DNA from: Paragonimus skrjabini miyazakii
Taxonomy: Eukaryota; Platyhelminthes; Trematoda; Plagiorchiida; Troglotrematidae
Direction of reading: 5' to 3'
DNA length: 64,000 bases
Assembly: GCA_014338405.1 (NCBI GenBank)
Contig: JTDE01021564.1
Coordinates: 1-64,000, forward strand
The notes beneath the pieces are model-generated. The model did no database searches and had not been told where the DNA came from. It was given only the letters and a program-made list of their open reading frames with translations. Made by a program: the position numbers and the translations under genes. Within the stretch, counting starts at the first letter, position 1, and the number at the start of each line of letters is the position of its first letter. Positions 1 to 10,412 of the stretch are shown piece after piece.

Positions 1-346
1 GAAGCCTATTGTTTTAGTTGATCACTGTTGTATCCCCGTATCCTATGTACCGTGAACGTAGTGAATAGGTTAACATAAGCAACAGCATGGAGAAGTAATG
101 TATGGTAGAAACTGTAGGCGACAGCAGATAGATACGATTGTACCGTTAAGATGGCAATACGCGAAAGTAAACAGGTTAAAACTCATTTATCCACTCAGGA
201 AGGTCACATGACGAATCCAATCAAACACAGACAAGCGCAAGGTTGAGGGTGCACTGGTGTGTCATGAACGATAAATCATGCAGACGGACCCGCCGCACAG
301 ATACGCATACGTTGCCTCCATGCCCACACTTAACATGACACGTCAC

Positions 347-479
347 CTTTTGCGTATAATATAGTAGATCGGACCGGTGATGTAGTTGAGTGAAATATCA
401 TGGCAGAAGAGTTGGGTAAAACAGTAGAGGCATAGTACCACACCTCTTGATTGAAATGACAGTCAGTATGGGTCAGCGA
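347..479 (-). CDS. Internal coding exon, unknown protein
   Basis: Read on the minus strand, a pyrimidine-rich acceptor (rich in T and C, ending TTTCAG) opens a frame that stays open for 44 codons from 479, with a usable GTGACG donor after 347. Residues include the runs CHFNQEVWYY and VLPNSSAMIF, with one NSS glycosylation motif. No family recognised. A second frame is also open over part of it, so the frame choice is not certain. It could instead run a few codons further to a stop. Confidence 0.38.
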
Positions 480-483
480 CTGA

Positions 484-1560
484 AAGAAATGCATCCAACG
501 GTCTTATTAAACCAATTTTCATAAAAGCGTACAAGACTGTATGGAGCATTTGAACTCATCAACATACATTCAAAGAACGGAGTCCAGGTCAGTACTATAA
601 GCTTATCTCGTGTAGACCATGTACACTGTATACGAAAATGTCCGCACATATATGTTCAAAACGGAACTGAATGCTCTCAAAACCAGTCATGGGTAGATTG
701 TCAAGGGTATAGAAAATGCACGACAAAAGATGCGCTGGTAAACAGTTTGGGTGTAGAACAACTTTGGGGAAGCCGAAATCCAATCCCATTTCAACGGGTA
801 CAGCACCTCTGAAAGTCTCCAAGTCATTCGTATCTACCTCCTACTTCGGTTTTTCCAGTTCAGCCATGCCGACTGACTTACAGTACATTATATTTGCAAC
901 AAGTGAGAAGGGTAACATGTTCCATTGCTCGTTGGTATTCGGGGGCAAATCTTCGGTCGTCACCGCGGCTGTAGACGAATAGTGTTGCCAAATACTGTGA
1001 ACACTTCAGTCTATCACCCCAGGATCGATCTCGTCCTGATAACGCTTCTCCTATGGTGGATATTGTATGTAATTAGAGAGCATTAAAACACCTGTCTTTC
1101 ATCGCCTAAAACGATATCGCAATAATTCAATCGTCCTCATCTCAGACGATTTCGTAAACGAATGGAATAGCTTAAATATATCGATATAACTTAGGATGGA
1201 TGTCTTTCAATGCGACCGTAAAGGAACTGATGGCTATGTGTCAGATAAACTATAATGACGACAGAAAAAATTCATTGTAATTATCTTGCCGGCGACGCTA
1301 TTTGCAACTGTCTTATCGTGAATATAGTAGACAGGTACGGCTAAGTAGGATAGAACAGTCCAACAGGACTCAGTGTGGATGAACGTGGCGAATAACTACG
1401 ATTAAATTCTACTGAACAGTGGGACTTTAGTGATTAGATTGCATATTAATAAAATAGGTAAATATACAACCAAATAAAGTGACGGGACAATCGTGACTCT
1501 AATCGCTGGACAAACCCAAGATAAAACGTGCATATGCAAGTATGACCGTTAATTGTATTA
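484..1560. other. No supported gene
   Basis: Only short shadow frames are open here (for example 716-982), none with matching splice signals. I see no repeat or RNA gene. Confidence 0.5.
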
Positions 1561-1581
1561 GTTCTGGTTGTATATACTCAC

Positions 1582-1620
1582 TGTAAAGAGGGCTGCTTAT
1601 ATAGTTGTTTCTGAATAAAG
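1582..1620 (-). CDS. 39-nt micro-exon candidate
   Basis: On the minus strand a strong acceptor (TTATTCTTTTCAG) is followed after 39 nt by a perfect GTGAGT donor. Two of three frames are open; one reads LFRNNYISSPLY. It would join in the same direction as the exon at 347-479, but the phases do not fit directly, so at least one more exon would be needed between them. The size is typical of flatworm micro-exons. Confidence 0.33.
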
Positions 1621-1724
1621 CTGAAAAGAATAAGGCTATAAGTTGTATATCATTTTTAACTGTGCTATCTACATAACTGTCTGAATACGGCTGATATCAA
1701 ATCCACTTTTATTATTCCTTGCAG

Positions 1725-2032
1725 CGAGAACGACACATTTGTAATGGATAGTAAATTCCTTGGTTCTTTGCTAATTGCTTTGGGTAAGTTTTAACGAATC
1801 AGTTTATGTAAAGCACATCTATCCTGTGAGCACTTTTTTATTGTTGGTTATTACTTATGCTTCTTAAACGAAGAACTGCGTTCTAGGAGATGGATACTGC
1901 TACTCACATTCGGATGAAATTTTGAATAAGTTTATAATCTACTTGAAATGTTTGAGTAGTCCCTTTTTACAAACAAAGTTCTCACGCTGCATGTCATTGC
2001 TAAGCAGTCGGTGGTTCGTTACTGTCAATTGA
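1725..2032 (+). CDS. Candidate small secreted protein, two exons
   Basis: Exon 1 (1725-1783) follows a clean acceptor (ATTATTCCTTGCAG) and contains an ATG at 1744 reading MDSKFLGSLLIALG, shaped like the start of a signal peptide. It ends at a perfect GTAAGT donor. After a 103-nt intron, exon 2 (from 1887, acceptor GCGTTCTAG) continues in phase: DGYCYSHSDEILNKF and on to a stop at 2030-2032, about 61 residues in all. Three cysteines remain after the leader. The 5' acceptor before the ATG could be a cis-splice or a spliced-leader site. No poly(A) signal follows soon, so exon 2 may have an earlier donor. The opposite strand is also partly open here. Confidence 0.4.
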
Positions 2033-2140
2033 ACACCGCTCACAGTTTATTATAATTTTCGCATCCAGATAGAAACGTCAGTCAACTCTTTCTGTGAAGA
2101 AGCAGTAGACACAAGTTTTACCAATATTTAGGTTTGTTAA

Positions 2141-2260
2141 GGTGCCACGGCCGGAATTTGAACTCCGATGCTCTTTCGCGTGGGGCGACCGTGATACCTT
2201 TACTTCACTGACGTCACAAAAGACAAAACCAAATTATCATATGAAAACGCTCGGTCGCAC
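2141..2260 (-). repeat. SINE-like short repeat, copy 1
   Basis: Shares several blocks with copies near 15.8, 51.4, 54.3 and 55.6 kb (GAACTCCG core, CGACCGTG, AAATTATCATATG, CGCTCGGTC). The reverse complement of the core, GGAGTTCAAATTCC, resembles a tRNA B box, so the element is probably a tRNA-derived SINE lying on the minus strand. Confidence 0.5.
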
Positions 2261-2688
2261 TCTCCTATAGACAAGGTTTAATTTGCTCGATCAATTCGAG
2301 AGGTGATACATAAACTATCCTTTTAACACTTACTGACAACTCCACGAGGAAAGCTTTCCATTCAAGTTGAACTTATGTTATTCGCTAAAGTTGATAAGCC
2401 GTGTTTATATCTCATCGATATTTATAAAAGGTTTCTATTCAGGCATCTTCGTTTCGAAGGGGAGGAGTTGACAGACTAGGGTCTTACCTGCTCCCTAGAG
2501 TGTATTAGCGGTGTATGCTCGCCTGCTGACGGAGTTTAGTTCCGAATATCATATCACCAAACAATGGCTGTGGGTAAACCATACAATTCTATTGGCTTCC
2601 CACCGGACGTGAACAAACCATCCCATTCAAGCACTGGCCTCAGAATTTACTGTGAATGGAAACCGTGACTATCTAGTCAGTTCTCCAG

Positions 2689-2886
2689 TTGGTTGGAATC
2701 TTACCTCACGCATGGGCATCCGATTCATATCAATCTGTGCTTATCAGACGAACGTTTGCATCAAAATCGGTGTTAGCCACTGAAAATAAGACACATTATA
2801 CCTTAAGTGATTCCGTGGTCATTGTCAATTGCGGATTAGCCCAACCCCAGAAGTACAAGGGCTACTCCAATTCACTTACAAGATAA
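2689..2886 (+). CDS. Candidate exon, unknown protein
   Basis: A frame opens exactly after an acceptor (AGTTCTCCAG, 2679-2688) and runs 65 codons to a stop. It contains the motifs THYTLSDSVVIVNC and GLAQPQKYKGYSNS, which loosely recall a sushi (CCP) repeat, but only one cysteine is present. The two other frames are also open for about 25 codons. It lies upstream of, and in the same direction as, the phase-linked exons at 3.06-3.66 kb and may belong to that gene; the phase needed would require an inner donor. Confidence 0.3.
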   Translation: MVGILPHAWASDSYQSVLIRRTFASKSVLATENKTHYTLSDSVVIVNCGLAQPQKYKGYSNSLTR

Positions 2887-3063
2887 AAACGATCTAGAAG
2901 CTGGGAATTTTCGATGTAAAATATCAGGAAACATTAGGATGACTGATATTGTCGCTTTCGAATCTGTTCACCCGAGGGTATTACCCTCTATTTTTTGTCT
3001 TCATTAGAGAATATCAGTAAAGAATTTCTATGTTCTGACCGAGCTTTAACCTCTGATCTTTAG

Positions 3064-3663
3064 TGATATTGCGATTCCACCAACCTAATGTGGGTCCAGT
3101 GAGGTCGTTATTTGCTCTGAATCCAAACAAGGACATGTTCATTAACGGTAAGACCTGAAGTAGCAGAAGCTAAGTCAGACCATCAGCAATAAAGTTTTCC
3201 TACGAGGAAGTTCACGTGGTTGCTGACAGTATGGATGAGTGTGCAACAATTTTGATGGCACCAGTGTGGGATAATACAGTTGTGAACAATTAACTTATCA
3301 GACTGTTGGATAGCAAATAGCACGCTGTACAAAAATATCTGTCGTGTTTTATTTATCAATGCTCCACCGATATAAATTGGCATATTTCTTCCGAGGTTGT
3401 AGTCACCGGAAGTGGAGTTGACAATTAGTTAATGTTGCGTGAGACACATCCACAAGTCTGTCTTATAAGACAGGCGGCTGTTTTATCGTTGTTTGTACAT
3501 AAGAGATTGTCGGAACGGAAATGTAAGTAATTCATGTACCAACTCTGTTAATCATAAACGATGCTACCAGCAACATTGGTCTTCAATGGAAAAGTGCTCT
3601 AGTCAGGGTTGCCTCCTGAAATCCTTTTCGACTATTTGGCAGATGAATCCAAATAAGATATGA
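3064..3663 (+). CDS. Three phase-linked exons, unknown protein
   Basis: Exon a (3064-3147) follows the acceptor CCTCTGATCTTTAG and ends at GTAAGA; it reads ILRFHQPNVGPVRSLF then ALNPNKDMFIN. Exon b (3470-3522) follows TCTTATAAG and ends at a perfect GTAAGT; it reads RRLFYRCLYIRDCRNGN. Exon c (3571-3663) follows GCTACCAG and reads QHWSSMEKCSSQGC to a stop. Phases agree at both junctions (1 then 0). Introns are 322 and 48 nt. The protein is basic and cysteine-bearing; no family recognised. The 5' part lies upstream, possibly including 2689-2886 or the signal-peptide exon at 1725. Confidence 0.5.
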
Positions 3664-3669
3664 TTTGGT

Positions 3670-4270
3670 CGGATTAAAGTTCTGGTTTGCGAGTGGGTAT
3701 GAGTCAGACAATCTTACTACAATAGGACAATGACCTAGTCTTCAACACTGCTGAAGCTTCAGCCTTGATTAAATTATTCACCTACTAGTAAACTGTTTCG
3801 GCACGGAGCCTAGCAAGCTGCATTCGGAACGTGTAATATACTGTCGAATACTTTTATCGAGTGCTACGCTGCAATTACCTTGTTCACAGGTATACGGCAT
3901 GGTATTCACAGCTACACGTTAATTAGTGCGGCCTACAATATTCAGGGATCACAAGACAGGGTCAAAATATTGCTTTGCAAACTTTACACTTTCGCAAGTG
4001 TTGTTTGCTCAAACATCACTTAATTTATAAGAGCACTGGACTAAAAATTCAAAGCGCTCATTCTTCTATGCAGCAAACCTCCCACAATACTATGATGGAA
4101 CAGACTAACTCAATATTTAGAAGATCGTTATCTTGGTCGGGTGTTTATTCTTTCTATCGTCAGCGTGTGATATCTGATTTGCGTTGTCATCCACAATTTT
4201 CAGAAGTTGTCTACTTTGTAACCTTTGTGAATCCCACCACACTCACTTGACTCGTCACCTGCACGCGTAT
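3670..4270. other. No supported gene
   Basis: Intergenic or intronic. A 91-codon frame (3975-4250) has no splice support, and its length is expected by chance. Confidence 0.45.
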
Positions 4271-4288
4271 ATTTTTAATAATTATACT

Positions 4289-4393
4289 TTCTTCCGACGA
4301 ATGCCGAGCGGCGCACGTATAGCCAACGACGCTAGATATGAGAACAAAATGAAGTCGATGGTAACTTGCGTTGCTCAGCGTTCGTCGGAAGAA
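4289..4393. repeat. Inverted repeat with TCGTCGGAAGAA ends
   Basis: The arm at 4289-4309 (TTCTTCCGACGAATGCCGAGC) is nearly the reverse complement of 4373-4393, around a core of about 60 nt. A third copy of the same end, with matching sequence before it, lies at 5588-5650 in the orientation of the right arm. The arms sit just upstream of the gag remnant. Confidence 0.55.
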
Positions 4394-4539
4394 GGTGTAG
4401 TACTCAATTTTTGCGTTCCCTCGGGCGTCGAGAGGAAAACGTGCAGCCGAAATAATTCGTATACTAAAGGCTTTCAATAATAGAATTAAACCAGTTGATC
4501 TGAACGGTGTCCAGCTGACCGGCCAATCTCTTTAACACT

Positions 4540-5500
4540 GCTACGTCGCAATCTCTGGCATATCGGGAGTCCAAGAACAACGATTCGATGTTGCATATTT
4601 CGAGAAAACCTGCTGTCGTCTTAACAGCAGCAAACGGAGACAAAACGAAGCAAGCAACTTGTGATGCTCACTCCCGCGCCACTTCTCGTATTGAGGAGAA
4701 TAGGGCGCACTCAGAACTGCTATCAACTGAGTTAGGAGACAGATTCCTTCGGGCAGAACTACAGTTAGAGATACTGGAAGCTGAGCTGTGATGTAGACAA
4801 AAGGTATTAAAAGTTTAAAAACAAGTCGAGGCAACCAAGATTAAGGTCAAGTAGAAGAAGAAAAAAACGAGTTCCATCAGGCAGGTGTTATGTCAGTCAA
4901 CAATGTATCTCGCCTGGAGAGTTAGGTCGGGGATCGTAGTGCACAGGTCGAACAGAGATCGACAACTGGGCGGGTCGTATGTAACTCGCCAGACGGGAGA
5001 TCACTTGTTGTCAACAACGCTATGGCGTCAGCCTTGCAGTCACTTATTAGGGAACAAATGCTCCTCCAGTAGGCCTAAATTAGTTTGATGACAATTCCGT
5101 AGGGTATTAGAAATTCATGCGTCAGTCAGAACTACACGTGGACAGAAAAATAGAAAATGACGGCCAACGCTTATTTTACCATCTGCACTATTGTAAGATA
5201 CGCGCCAAGGAAGCAGTCAGCAGATACATTATCCTTTTATCTGTATCTGGTTTCGAGAGAGCTCGGAAACTGCGGAATAGTCTTGTGTCTCCGCTGGTCC
5301 TACCTTTGAAAGAATTGTTACGGAAGTAGTGCGAGTACAGAACAATTTAATCCGTTGAAGTGAAGCCAAAGGATGGAACGAATAGTTTGTCTACATGACA
5401 ATTATGAGCCCGCTTGAGGTTCCATGCTGTATCACACCAGACGTGACAGATTATTTGAACGGGGCACAGCTGACAATTCAGAAACAAGATGTGAGGCAGT
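4540..5500 (+). mobile_element. BEL/Pao retrotransposon gag remnant
   Basis: Broken plus-strand reading frames retain the order of a BEL/Pao Gag. First comes a glutamate/leucine-rich coiled coil (4588-4790, containing RIEENRAHSELL and AELQLEILEAEL). Then at about 4990-5070 comes a stretch ending ALQSLIREQMLLQ. At 5117-5329 is the conserved Gag block (RLFYHLHYCKIRAKEA, GFERARKLRNSL), which matches the family pattern of a helical stretch followed by a GY..AR.LL-like motif. Several stop codons and frameshifts interrupt it, so it is inactive. Protease, reverse transcriptase and long terminal repeats were not found. Family assignment rests on recalled motif patterns, not a search. Confidence 0.6.
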
Positions 5501-5587
5501 AAGTTATGCGGTACTTCACGGGCGTTTTTACTAAATCACAAGTAATCATAACGAAATCTGTTACCATATCAAGTCTCCAGCGATTTG

Positions 5588-5650
5588 TTTTGGTTCTGAT
5601 ATTCAGTGTCATTAGATATGCATGCGTCGCTCAAAGTTCGTCAGAAGAAT
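5588..5650 (+). repeat. Third copy of TCGTCxGAAGAA repeat
   Basis: Matches the reverse complement of 4289-4352 over about 65 nt (shared GCATGCGTCGCTC-type core and GTTCGTCAGAAGAA end). Together the two copies flank the gag remnant in inverted orientation. Confidence 0.5.
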
Positions 5651-6729
5651 TTACGGTGACCATAAGTATATTTATTCATCTTTGCTATTTACATGAATGC
5701 GGGTTAGTTTCTGTCACCAGTTACCTAAGTTTAAGAGCAATCTTTCCTCCTGACAACAGAGTTCGTCAGAACTTTAGTGTGGTTTATCACCTTACTGCAC
5801 GTGTTAGAAGGTTGTTATCTTTGTGAATGGGATCCGTAGTAACTCACTTTATCATTCGGTGGTTACAATATTTAGACCGTCAGCCCGTGACCTGACGTGA
5901 GGTTTGTCATACACAGTTTTATGAAGTGCCAGCTGCGAGACCTTCATAAATCTTGTCACACTAACAAGATCTACTTCCCGTTTGAACGAAGTTTGATTTG
6001 TGTCTCAGGTGACGGGATCCATTTCGTCCAGGTGCTTTTGCAGAGTATACCATAAACTTGTCAGTCTTAGCGTAATCGTACAAGCTTGAATGACAGACAA
6101 TGTTTCATTCAGAAGAAATACACAGGGCCAAAATAATCCGCTCCTTGAGAATTAAGAGTCAACCAGGAAATATAAATAGAAAAAAGCTGATCGATCAAGG
6201 AGATTGCCCCCAACATTCGTTCGGGCTAACATGATCAACTGCCCACGCATACACAAAACGCCTACTCCCTCAAACAGTTGTAGTGTGCGATCCTGTGTTT
6301 GGAATTCGAGGCACATTCAGTGACTATTAGGACCAAACGCAGTCAACTTTGACAAGTGACGCGCACTAAATGGACCAACTTGGATACGGAAGTAATAAAC
6401 TGTTGATAAGTGGTGTGGGACTTTTGGTTAATACCGAAGTTGCCGAAGTTCAAATCCGGACCATGTGCAAGGATTTTCAATATCAAAACACTCTAGCGTC
6501 ATTGAAACTCTAGTATAGTGTTTCTGTTCGAAAAACGCTGACTGAACAGTCAATATGAATGCAAAGTCTGCATTCAGCCGTGAGCAATGTTTAACTGTAC
6601 GTTCATGGATAGCACACGCAGAGACGCATACGAATTCAAACACCTATATAGTAGTGATTGACTTGAAATGCTCACTAGCATAGAAGAGAGCCGTTTTATG
6701 CCTACAGTAAAAATAAATATCGTTGCTTT

Positions 6730-6807
6730 CATACATATATATATATAGCTTAGTAACATATATACATACACACATACATACGTACATAAATACATACATA
6801 TACACAG
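6730..6807. repeat. AT/CATA microsatellite
   Basis: Runs of TATA and of CATA/TACA units, imperfect, about 78 nt. Confidence 0.8.
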
Positions 6808-6855
6808 CTCAGTAACTTTTTTATAACACTGTTCCGACTCTTAACTAACATATAG

Positions 6856-7136
6856 CTTTGATCCATACGTCTCTTAACAAACACCTCAGTGGAATTCTGA
6901 GTTTCGTTCATAACCTATTCAATCGAGAAAACTGGAAAAATTATGAAAAACGTTCCACTCAACCTGTGTGTACATCTCACTTCAGTCCGTATAAACCTAT
7001 GGGACTGTCATTGAGCACAGTCAAGTATTACTTGCTCGTAGAATCCGCACATATTCATTTGATTCGGTCATCAACAATTATTTGTTTCATGGAAGACAAG
7101 AACACTTTCTGTATTTTTATTAACCACGATAGTTAA
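6856..7136 (+). CDS. Candidate last exon, unknown protein
   Basis: A typical branch-point sequence (CTTAACTAAC) and acceptor (ATATAG) precede a frame that runs 93 codons from 6856 to the stop at 7134-7136. An AATAAA signal follows at 7247-7252. Motifs include LFNRENWKNYEKR and HFSPYKPMGLSLS. No domain recognised and no hydrophobic leader. Against it: a 39-nt minus-strand micro-exon with a perfect donor (7259-7297) overlaps the signal region, so the strand is not certain. Confidence 0.42.
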
Positions 7137-7874
7137 TTCATTGACAACCTGTACGATTAGTCAAGTGAATTACCAGATTGGAAAAAAATTGGACAAGTGA
7201 CTGTTTTGAGTTATTCGGAACCTGAAATGCGCCGATAGAAAGATGCAATAAAACTTACGAGGTAGTTTATGTTACCAGTAGGCAAAGCAAAGTTCTTCTG
7301 TACAAAATTCATTTTTTCAGTTCAGCTTTTTGCTCACCAAATGCGCTGTTTTTTAACAATCACTGGCTGAGTTAGTTGTTGTCTACTTTTTATATCTTTG
7401 CGTGACCATACATATTCTTTGTTTGGTACCCACATTATGCTATTGACTGTCTCTTCTTTATGTAGCGTCATTGCTTAGAAAGATAGTTTGATGAGCTTAT
7501 GGTTTAGTATATCATTATTAATATTTCATATTGTACATATTCAAACGGATGCTCAACATTAGGTTTCCTGTTTGTCTAGATTCATCAGGAAAAGTTTATT
7601 TGAACCAGGTCGGATACGGCAACCCTTCGTGTTGTGAGCCGAAGTGTTTGTCTTCTCAGCTACCAGTTCGATAAACAGTCCGCATCAACACTAATATTAC
7701 AGTTTATTGATCATTTAAGCCCCTCTAGGTGATACGTAGCAATACTTTGTTAATCCCCACAATTTTCCAATTAATCAAAATAACTGTATCATTTCCGTTC
7801 AAGCTGCCATTCTGTTAAGTTGCAATGCCGAACGGGTAAAAACCGTCGCGGATGGTTTCGGGTTCATCCAGAAA

Positions 7875-8195
7875 ATGACGGTTGATGCCGCATCCGTCAC
7901 GAAAGATGCTTTCAATCAATCTGTTGTCAAACCAGTCCAAGGTGCGGATCCAACCCCAGAAGAGATTCTCAGTTTTATGATGTCGATAGCTGGCCTTGCC
8001 TTGCTTTCTCTGAGTGTATTAACTTGGCTCACCTGTTCGCTTTGTTGTTCATTCGGGTGCGGCAAATTAAATGTTGTTTGGTGCGATCCAGACGAGAAAA
8101 TGACGCCCTGTGATCGCGCTTGTTACCTCTTATGTGGATACTGTTGCAAATCGAAATGTTGCTGCTGTGATTGTTATTCCAAATGTTGTTTTTGA
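7875..8195 (+). CDS. Cysteine-rich single-pass membrane protein
   Basis: A 106-residue frame. Residues 1-33 are polar; residues 34-53 form one membrane segment (FMMSIAGLALLSLSVLTWLT); from residue 54 to the end there are 17 cysteines, including the run KCCCCDCYSKCC at the C terminus. Poly(A) signals AATAAA at 8224-8229 and 8262-8267 follow the stop closely. The frame is open upstream to 7740 without another ATG, and an acceptor-like TTCCGTTCAAG ends at 7803. The protein may therefore begin in an earlier exon, and Met 7875 may be internal. The tail could be palmitoylated or bind metal; this is inference. No named family recognised; probably lineage-restricted. Confidence 0.68.
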   Translation: MTVDAASVTKDAFNQSVVKPVQGADPTPEEILSFMMSIAGLALLSLSVLTWLTCSLCCSFGCGKLNVVWCDPDEKMTPCDRACYLLCGYCCKSKCCCCDCYSKCCF

Positions 8196-8261
8196 AAATA
8201 CGAATGAGAAATGATATTTGAAAAATAAATACCCTATTTGAAGGCCACCTTTTTGTTTTGT

Positions 8262-8267
8262 AATAAA
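8262..8267 (+). terminator. Poly(A) signal of the cysteine-rich gene
   Basis: AATAAA in a T-rich context 67 nt after the stop codon; a first AATAAA lies at 8224-8229. Confidence 0.55.
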
Positions 8268-8332
8268 AACACATACTACTTGAAAGTAGCCTGTGACATA
8301 AATGAATATTTTAAAATACTCCCTTAATACCC

Positions 8333-8520
8333 ATGATGGCGATTTCAGTCAACAGAAATGTGTTACAAGAAATTAGCCTATATGGTTGGCAAACTTGCGT
8401 GAGATGAAATAATATAAAGGGAGCTCTTTATTTTCGTGCAAGCAAGGAATACAAAACGTTTTTGTACAAGTTAGGAACACAAAAGAGGTAGGTGTAGATA
8501 ACCAGCAACAAGAGGGTTAG
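8333..8520 (+). CDS. Candidate two-exon small protein
   Basis: Exon 1 (8333-8398) starts at a double ATG and reads MMAISVNRNVLQEISLYGWQ, ending at a GTGAGA donor in phase 0. After a 44-nt intron with a pyrimidine-rich end (TTTATTTTCGTGCAAG), exon 2 (8443-8520) reads QGIQNVFVQVRNTKE and on to a stop, 47 residues in total. A GTAGGT donor inside exon 2 could extend the gene. It sits about 65 nt beyond the poly(A) signal of the preceding gene. No family recognised and no poly(A) signal found close by. Confidence 0.35.
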
Positions 8521-8529
8521 GCCGGCGAG

Positions 8530-9540
8530 AAGGGATCAAAACGTTTTTTGTTTTATGGGTCCCTTTATATCGTCATGGCTGCAACATATGGAAGAATGAG
8601 GCCAAAGCGCATGACTCCGGTTGGCGCGATTGGATTAACGTTACGGTGTCTGTCAGTGAAGTGGAATGTACCCGACCGACGATGCGGAACTCATCGTCAA
8701 CCTCGCGGTATCATGCACTGGCAGCACAGCGGGCCAGAATAGGAATTAATGTCGTTGATGACCACTTTTAGTCATCTTCTTTTGATGGTATCGAAACAAT
8801 CGTAGAGCCTTTGGTTTTGAAAAAAGTGGACAGCCAAATAGACTGGTCGAAAGAGATATCATATATAATCTGCCTTCACATTTCCGTAACTGTGCAAGTA
8901 TCTAACCGTGCGAAGGATTGTTTTACGAATTTCTCTTCAGAAGCTTGTGGTTATATAAACAATGCACGATTCCTGTATAAAAATTACAACAAGTCACACA
9001 GGGTCGACTGGTTACTAGCCAGTTGTAGGACGAGGAGTAGGGTATTTGTGTATACTTATACCTCATGTTTGCAAGATTCGAGTAGTTCAGAGTTCAGCTA
9101 GTTTTAAGAGGGTAAGAGGTAAACATTTAGTAAAAATTGCTTGTAAATAGAGATACATATATTTTAGAGTCTGACAATGTCGAAGCCAGCTGTTAACACC
9201 GGTTTCACAGTGATTTATCAAGAGTACTTTTGATGAACCTCGTGCTTTGAAAAGCCTAGTCTGGCTTTATTTGATGATCAGCGCTGATAACCCGCATAGC
9301 CAAGCTGTTGAAATGCAATTTGTTGGGTTGCGCACCAATCGCTTTCAGTGTTTGTCATGTGGTTCTCCCGATATGATATGAAAAAGCAGGAGGGTAGATA
9401 AAAACGAAGAAATATTGGACAGATATTCTATAGAGGTAGCACTAGTACGGAACAAGCGTGAGATTGTTAAGGAATCATTTCTGTCTCAATAACTCTGAAT
9501 GTAAATTTTCCAACGGCTATTCGAAAGGTTTAAGTTACCT
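8530..9540. other. No supported gene
   Basis: Frames at 8548-8742 and 8811-9101 lack splice or homology support. The first lies in a locally G+C-richer patch that could be old repeat sequence. Confidence 0.4.
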
Positions 9541-9551
9541 TGCTGTCAGCT

Positions 9552-9668
9552 TTATTGTGCACACATCAAACTAATATTCACCCTCGAACGAACAGATAAC
9601 AACAAACTATCAGTTTTGGATGCAACTTTGCCTCGTCGATCAGGCTGATCACATAAATGAACAAACTT
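9552..9668 (-). CDS. Candidate last exon, unknown protein
   Basis: On the minus strand a very good acceptor (CCGGTTTTTTCTCAG) opens a 38-codon frame (KFVHLCDQPDRRGKV, then SLLLSVRSRVNISLMCAQ) that stops at 9552-9554. The stop codon TAA is part of an AATAAA hexamer (9551-9556 on the minus strand). No family recognised; the C terminus is basic and hydrophobic. Confidence 0.42.
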   Translation of the reverse strand, partial: KFVHLCDQPDRRGKVASKTDSLLLSVRSRVNISLMCAQ

Positions 9669-9814
9669 CTGAGAAAAAACCGGAACAATATTCGAGTTTT
9701 AACAGCTTTTTTGCCCAGATACGTAACTAAGGAATTAGATACGTTGGCTATGAGAATAAAGTGGGAAAGTTATACTTCAGACACTCTTCAGAAAAAATGA
9801 TTGTATTTGTTAAA

Positions 9815-9859
9815 AATGCTTAGTGCAGCAAAGTATTACGAAAAACGTATGGACAAAGG
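9815..9859 (+). CDS. Possible first coding exon
   Basis: An ATG opens MLSAAKYYEKRMDK and runs to a GTATGT donor after 9859. Only this donor supports it. Confidence 0.2.
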
Positions 9860-10412
9860 TATGTGTTCAAAAACCAGACGTGAGATCGTCCAGACATCTG
9901 ACATGAAACTGAATTCTATCAACGCACCAAAGTTGGAATCGACACGACCATTCTGGCGCAGTGGGAGTTGTTCATCCCGTGGAAAATTTAGCCGCGTTTC
10001 AAAACACCTTCTTGGTACTAGTGGATCCTCTTAGAGATAGCTTGCGTAGGTTTCCTTCGTCTTTTTGTGTCTATTTCAAAAATGTTGTCTTTAAGTCGGT
10101 GTCCATAAGAATGAGTCTGTAAGCATCTCTGGGAGCACTGTGCAAAAATTCCGGATGGCCGATAATGGCTAGTTATTAAAGCCAGATGGAGTTTTCATAA
10201 CAGTTCGCAAGATCAACTAAGTCAGCTTTTTATCAGTCAGAACGCAATTCCTAACAAATTGGAGGCGATCGCCGTTAGACTTCGCAAACAATATATACGC
10301 GCAGGAAAGTTGTTCGTGCAAACCCTCCATCTATCTTGGTGAACCACTACGAAACAATTTGAAATTCGACCAACCGTGAAAAAATTAAGGTCGACAGTTA
10401 CAACTGGCACCT

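Noticed and set aside
4211..4477. Minus-strand frame ending near a GTGAGT donor, similar to a plus-strand frame at 5506-5826
   Set aside because: The similarity comes from the inverted repeat DNA around the gag remnant; treated as repeat rather than gene.
7259..7297. 39-nt minus-strand micro-exon with GTAAGT donor
   Set aside because: Overlaps the downstream region of a plus-strand last exon with a poly(A) signal; kept only as part of the micro-exon observation.
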